Made by a program: the position numbers and the translations under genes. A DNA stretch of 5,719 bases, taken from Euryarchaeota archaeon UBA433. GTDB taxonomy: Archaea > Thermoplasmatota > Poseidoniia > Poseidoniales > Poseidoniaceae. Position 1 is the stretch's first letter. Each line of letters opens with the position of its first letter. Below are positions 3,732 to 5,719 of the stretch, one piece after another. Location of the stretch: positions 1 to 5,719 of the forward strand of contig DAFX01000036.1 in NCBI GenBank assembly GCA_002495535.1. The letters run 5' to 3'. The notes under the pieces are model-generated. The model was not told the DNA's origin, made no database searches, and was given only the letters and a program-made list of their open reading frames with translations.

Positions 3732-5719
3732 CGCTGCTCAAGTTCAAACACCCTGTCTCGAAGACGTGCTGCTTCCTCGAAATCGAGGTTTTTCGCTGCG
3801 ACCTGCATGGCTGCTTTGAGCTCTTTCAGCACCTCATCGATCTGGGCGGGAGACAGTGATTCCAAATCATAAGGTTCGTTATTTTTCAATTGATTATTTG
3901 AATTTGCAATTGAAGATTTTGAATTCAATCCTCCGCTCCCATCTTGACCAGCACCTGCAGCCCAAGCACCAGCGCCGAGGTTGAGATTTTGTGCCCAATC
4001 CCCCTCTTTCCTGCCTCCTTTCTTGGCGACTAAGCGTTTAGATCCATCCTTTGAAGTGGATGTCCCTGCAATCAAATCATCGATGTCTGAATTCATTTTG
4101 GGGAGTTCTTTTACGATGCTTTTCGGCGTGATGTTGTTGGCTACGTTGTGCGCTTCTTGCCTTTCCCTTCGTTCAAGAGTTTGAGTGATTGCAGCGCGCA
4201 TGGCTTGCGACATACCGTCTGCATACAGGATCACATGACCGTTGAGGTTTCGTGCTGCACGCCCAATGGTCTGGAGCAGGCTTCGTTCATTTCGCAAGAA
4301 CCCTTGACGATCCGCATCAAAGATTGCGACCAGGCTCACTTCTGGCAAATCCAAACCTTCTCTTAACAGGTTGATCCCAACGATCACATCGATGTGTCCA
4401 ATGCGCAGAGCATTGATGATTTCTGTACGTTCGATGGTGTCAATTTCAGAATGCAAGTGGTGCGCCTTGATGCCCATTCGATTGAGGTAAGCCGCGACTT
4501 CCTCTGCAAACTTAATTGTCAAAACTGTCACAAGCGTGCGTTCACCATTGGTCACACGTGCGTTGATTTCACTCAACAAATCTGCCATTTGGCCGCTCGT
4601 TGGCCGGACTTCGATTTCTGGATCGAGCAATCCCGTTGGCCGAATTTCCATCTTCGCAATGCCTTCGATGTGTTGCACCATGTGGTACAGGCTCTCGCTG
4701 TCAGGGTGCTTTTTCTCTAAATCCCGAGGCCCAGCGCCTCCGCCGGATTGGGCATGGAGAAGCCCCTTCGGGAGAGGTTGGCCGGTCAATTCACAGAGAT
4801 GGCGCAATTCACGCTCACCTGGCGTGGCTGAAACATAGACCATTTGTGGGATCAAATTTTGGAATTCAGGGATCTTCAGAGGTCGATTGTCCGCCGCTGT
4901 GGGCAGACGGAACCCGAAATTGATCAGGCTCTCCTTTCGTGAACGGTCGCCGTAGTACATCCCTCCTACCTGTGGGAGCGTGACGTGGGATTCGTCCATG
5001 ATGACAAGGAACTTCTTGGGATCGCCGTGAAACTGCTTCGCGCATGCTGCGAAGAAATCCAAGAGGCAATGGGGACGCTGCCCTCGTTCACGCCCGTCAA
5101 AGTGAAGGGAATAATTCTCGATGGATTGGCAGTGGCCGATTTCCCGGATCATTTCCAAATCATACCTCGTTCGCTGTTCAATTCGATGCCGTTCGAGTTC
5201 TTTGCCCTCACTTGCAAACTGGGCGACTCGGTCATCCAGCTCGTCCTCAATCGAAACTAATGCAGCCTCCAATCGTTCAGGACTGGTCATGTAAAATTCC
5301 TTAGGATGTATCCAGGCCTCATCCAATTCGTCAAGCACGTCCCAACTTACAGGATCGCACACCGACACCTTCGTGATGCCATTGAAATCAAACTGAATTC
5401 GCAAGGGGTCGTCACGGCTTGGCATCCATACGTCGACCACTTCCCCGCGAACACGGCAGTCGCCGCGGGCCAAATCAGTTGTTGTTCGCTTGTATTGGAG
5501 CGTGATCAATTCGCGCAGCAAATCACTGGTTTCGATTTCTTGACCGACGTGCACCCGTACGTGGTACTCGAGGAAAGTTTCGGGGGGATTCAGTCCGTAG
5601 ATGCATGACACAGAAGAAACAATGACGCAATCAGGACGGGTGACAAGCGAAGCTATTGTTGCAAATCGTTCCTGTTCAATCCTTTCGTTTACTGACAGTT
5701 CTTTCTCGATGTACATGTC
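3728..5719 (-). CDS. uvrB: UvrABC excision-repair subunit UvrB, 5' end cut by the window
   Basis: UvrB is the damage-verifying helicase-like subunit of nucleotide excision repair; it receives DNA from UvrA and recruits UvrC. The window holds 663 codons, entering at 'D-MYIEKELSVNER', just past the beta-hairpin. The first 100-odd residues, including Walker A, lie outside. Numbering from the Met at 5716-5714: SSVSCIYGLNPPE (34-46), ENYSLHFDGR (200-209), the DESH box (241-244), VSATPG (295-300), RPTGLLDPEIEVRP (359-372), VGINLLREGLDLPEVSLVAI (446-465), QTIGRAARN (482-490), and a C-terminal UVR motif (about 622-662) that contacts UvrA/UvrC. Two oddities: about 58 residues lie between ATPG and RPTG, where about 14 are usual, and a long Gly/Ser/Asn-rich linker (about 541-618) precedes the UVR motif. 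Archaeal uvrB genes are thought to derive from bacteria by transfer. This is the first visible gene of the leftward string. Confidence 0.97.
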   Translation of the reverse strand, partial: DMYIEKELSVNERIEQERFATIASLVTRPDCVIVSSVSCIYGLNPPETFLEYHVRVHVGQEIETSDLLRELITLQYKRTTTDLARGDCRVRGEVVDVWMPSRDDPLRIQFDFNGITKVSVCDPVSWDVLDELDEAWIHPKEFYMTSPERLEAALVSIEDELDDRVAQFASEGKELERHRIEQRTRYDLEMIREIGHCQSIENYSLHFDGRERGQRPHCLLDFFAACAKQFHGDPKKFLVIMDESHVTLPQVGGMYYGDRSRKESLINFGFRLPTAADNRPLKIPEFQNLIPQMVYVSATPGERELRHLCELTGQPLPKGLLHAQSGGGAGPRDLEKKHPDSESLYHMVQHIEGIAKMEIRPTGLLDPEIEVRPTSGQMADLLSEINARVTNGERTLVTVLTIKFAEEVAAYLNRMGIKAHHLHSEIDTIERTEIINALRIGHIDVIVGINLLREGLDLPEVSLVAIFDADRQGFLRNERSLLQTIGRAARNLNGHVILYADGMSQAMRAAITQTLERRERQEAHNVANNITPKSIVKELPKMNSDIDDLIAGTSTSKDGSKRLVAKKGGRKEGDWAQNLNLGAGAWAAGAGQDGSGGLNSKSSIANSNNQLKNNEPYDLESLSPAQIDEVLKELKAAMQVAAKNLDFEEAARLRDRVFELEQR
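3884..3925. repeat. AT-rich CAATTG repeat pair inside the uvrB linker
   Basis: CAATTG occurs at 3887-3892 and 3907-3912, 20 bases apart, the same spacing as the pair at 206/226 in the spacer. The flanks are similar too: ATTTGAATTT after the first copy and ATTTTGAATT after the second. The stretch encodes the Asn/Ser-rich end of the UvrB linker (about residues 598-611, including Q609-L610 over the first site). Its AT content stands out against the surrounding gene. It could be a spacer-type repeat that entered a tolerant linker, or simply low-complexity coding sequence. Confidence 0.45.

Noticed and set aside
4394..5608. Several plus-strand frames of about 90-108 codons opposite uvrB
   Set aside because: All lie antisense to strongly conserved UvrB motifs and show no protein signature of their own.
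3728..5719. UvrB as a broken gene because Walker A is absent
   Set aside because: The frame is open to the window edge and enters at the expected point after the beta-hairpin, so the missing N-terminus is due to the window boundary.
1198..5719. An undescribed defence or mobile system
   Set aside because: All leftward genes belong to recognisable housekeeping or surface-protein families. No integrase, transposase, inverted-repeat boundary, nuclease or toxin signature was seen.

Overview
The window most resembles a planktonic marine archaeon of the Thermoplasmatota, probably Marine Group II/III (Poseidoniia-like). This is inferred from three things: an archaeal-type deoxyhypusine synthase, a uvrB gene of bacterial ancestry, and a lipobox-bearing surface protein of the kind common in these genomes. 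Shine-Dalgarno sequences are present, and packing is tight, with 4-base gene overlaps and almost no spacers. No phylogenetic marker such as rRNA is present, so the assignment is provisional.

Layout: positions 1-292 are a mostly non-coding, AT-rich spacer. It carries several CAATTG-centred repeats and, at the left edge, a weak candidate for the start of a leftward gene. A rightward gene (293-1201) follows; it encodes a poorly recognisable protein that looks like a degenerate remnant of the extended short-chain dehydrogenase/epimerase fold. It meets the next gene tail to tail, and both stop codons are made from the same TTAA tetranucleotide.

The rest of the window (1198-5719) is one leftward gene string, read uvrB (5' end cut off by the window), then deoxyhypusine synthase, then a secreted lipoprotein with four Asp-box (BNR) repeats. 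Both junctions can be read as ATGA stop/start overlaps, which suggests one transcript with translational coupling. The three products have no obvious common pathway: nucleotide excision repair, maturation of translation factor aIF5A, and a surface beta-propeller. The string looks like genome compaction rather than a functional module.

I found no CRISPR array, mobile element, tRNA, rRNA or recognisable defence system. The points most worth a second look are the CAATTG repeats with 20-base spacing, present both in the spacer and inside the uvrB linker; an insertion of about 44 residues in the UvrB helicase core; and the divergent epimerase-like gene.
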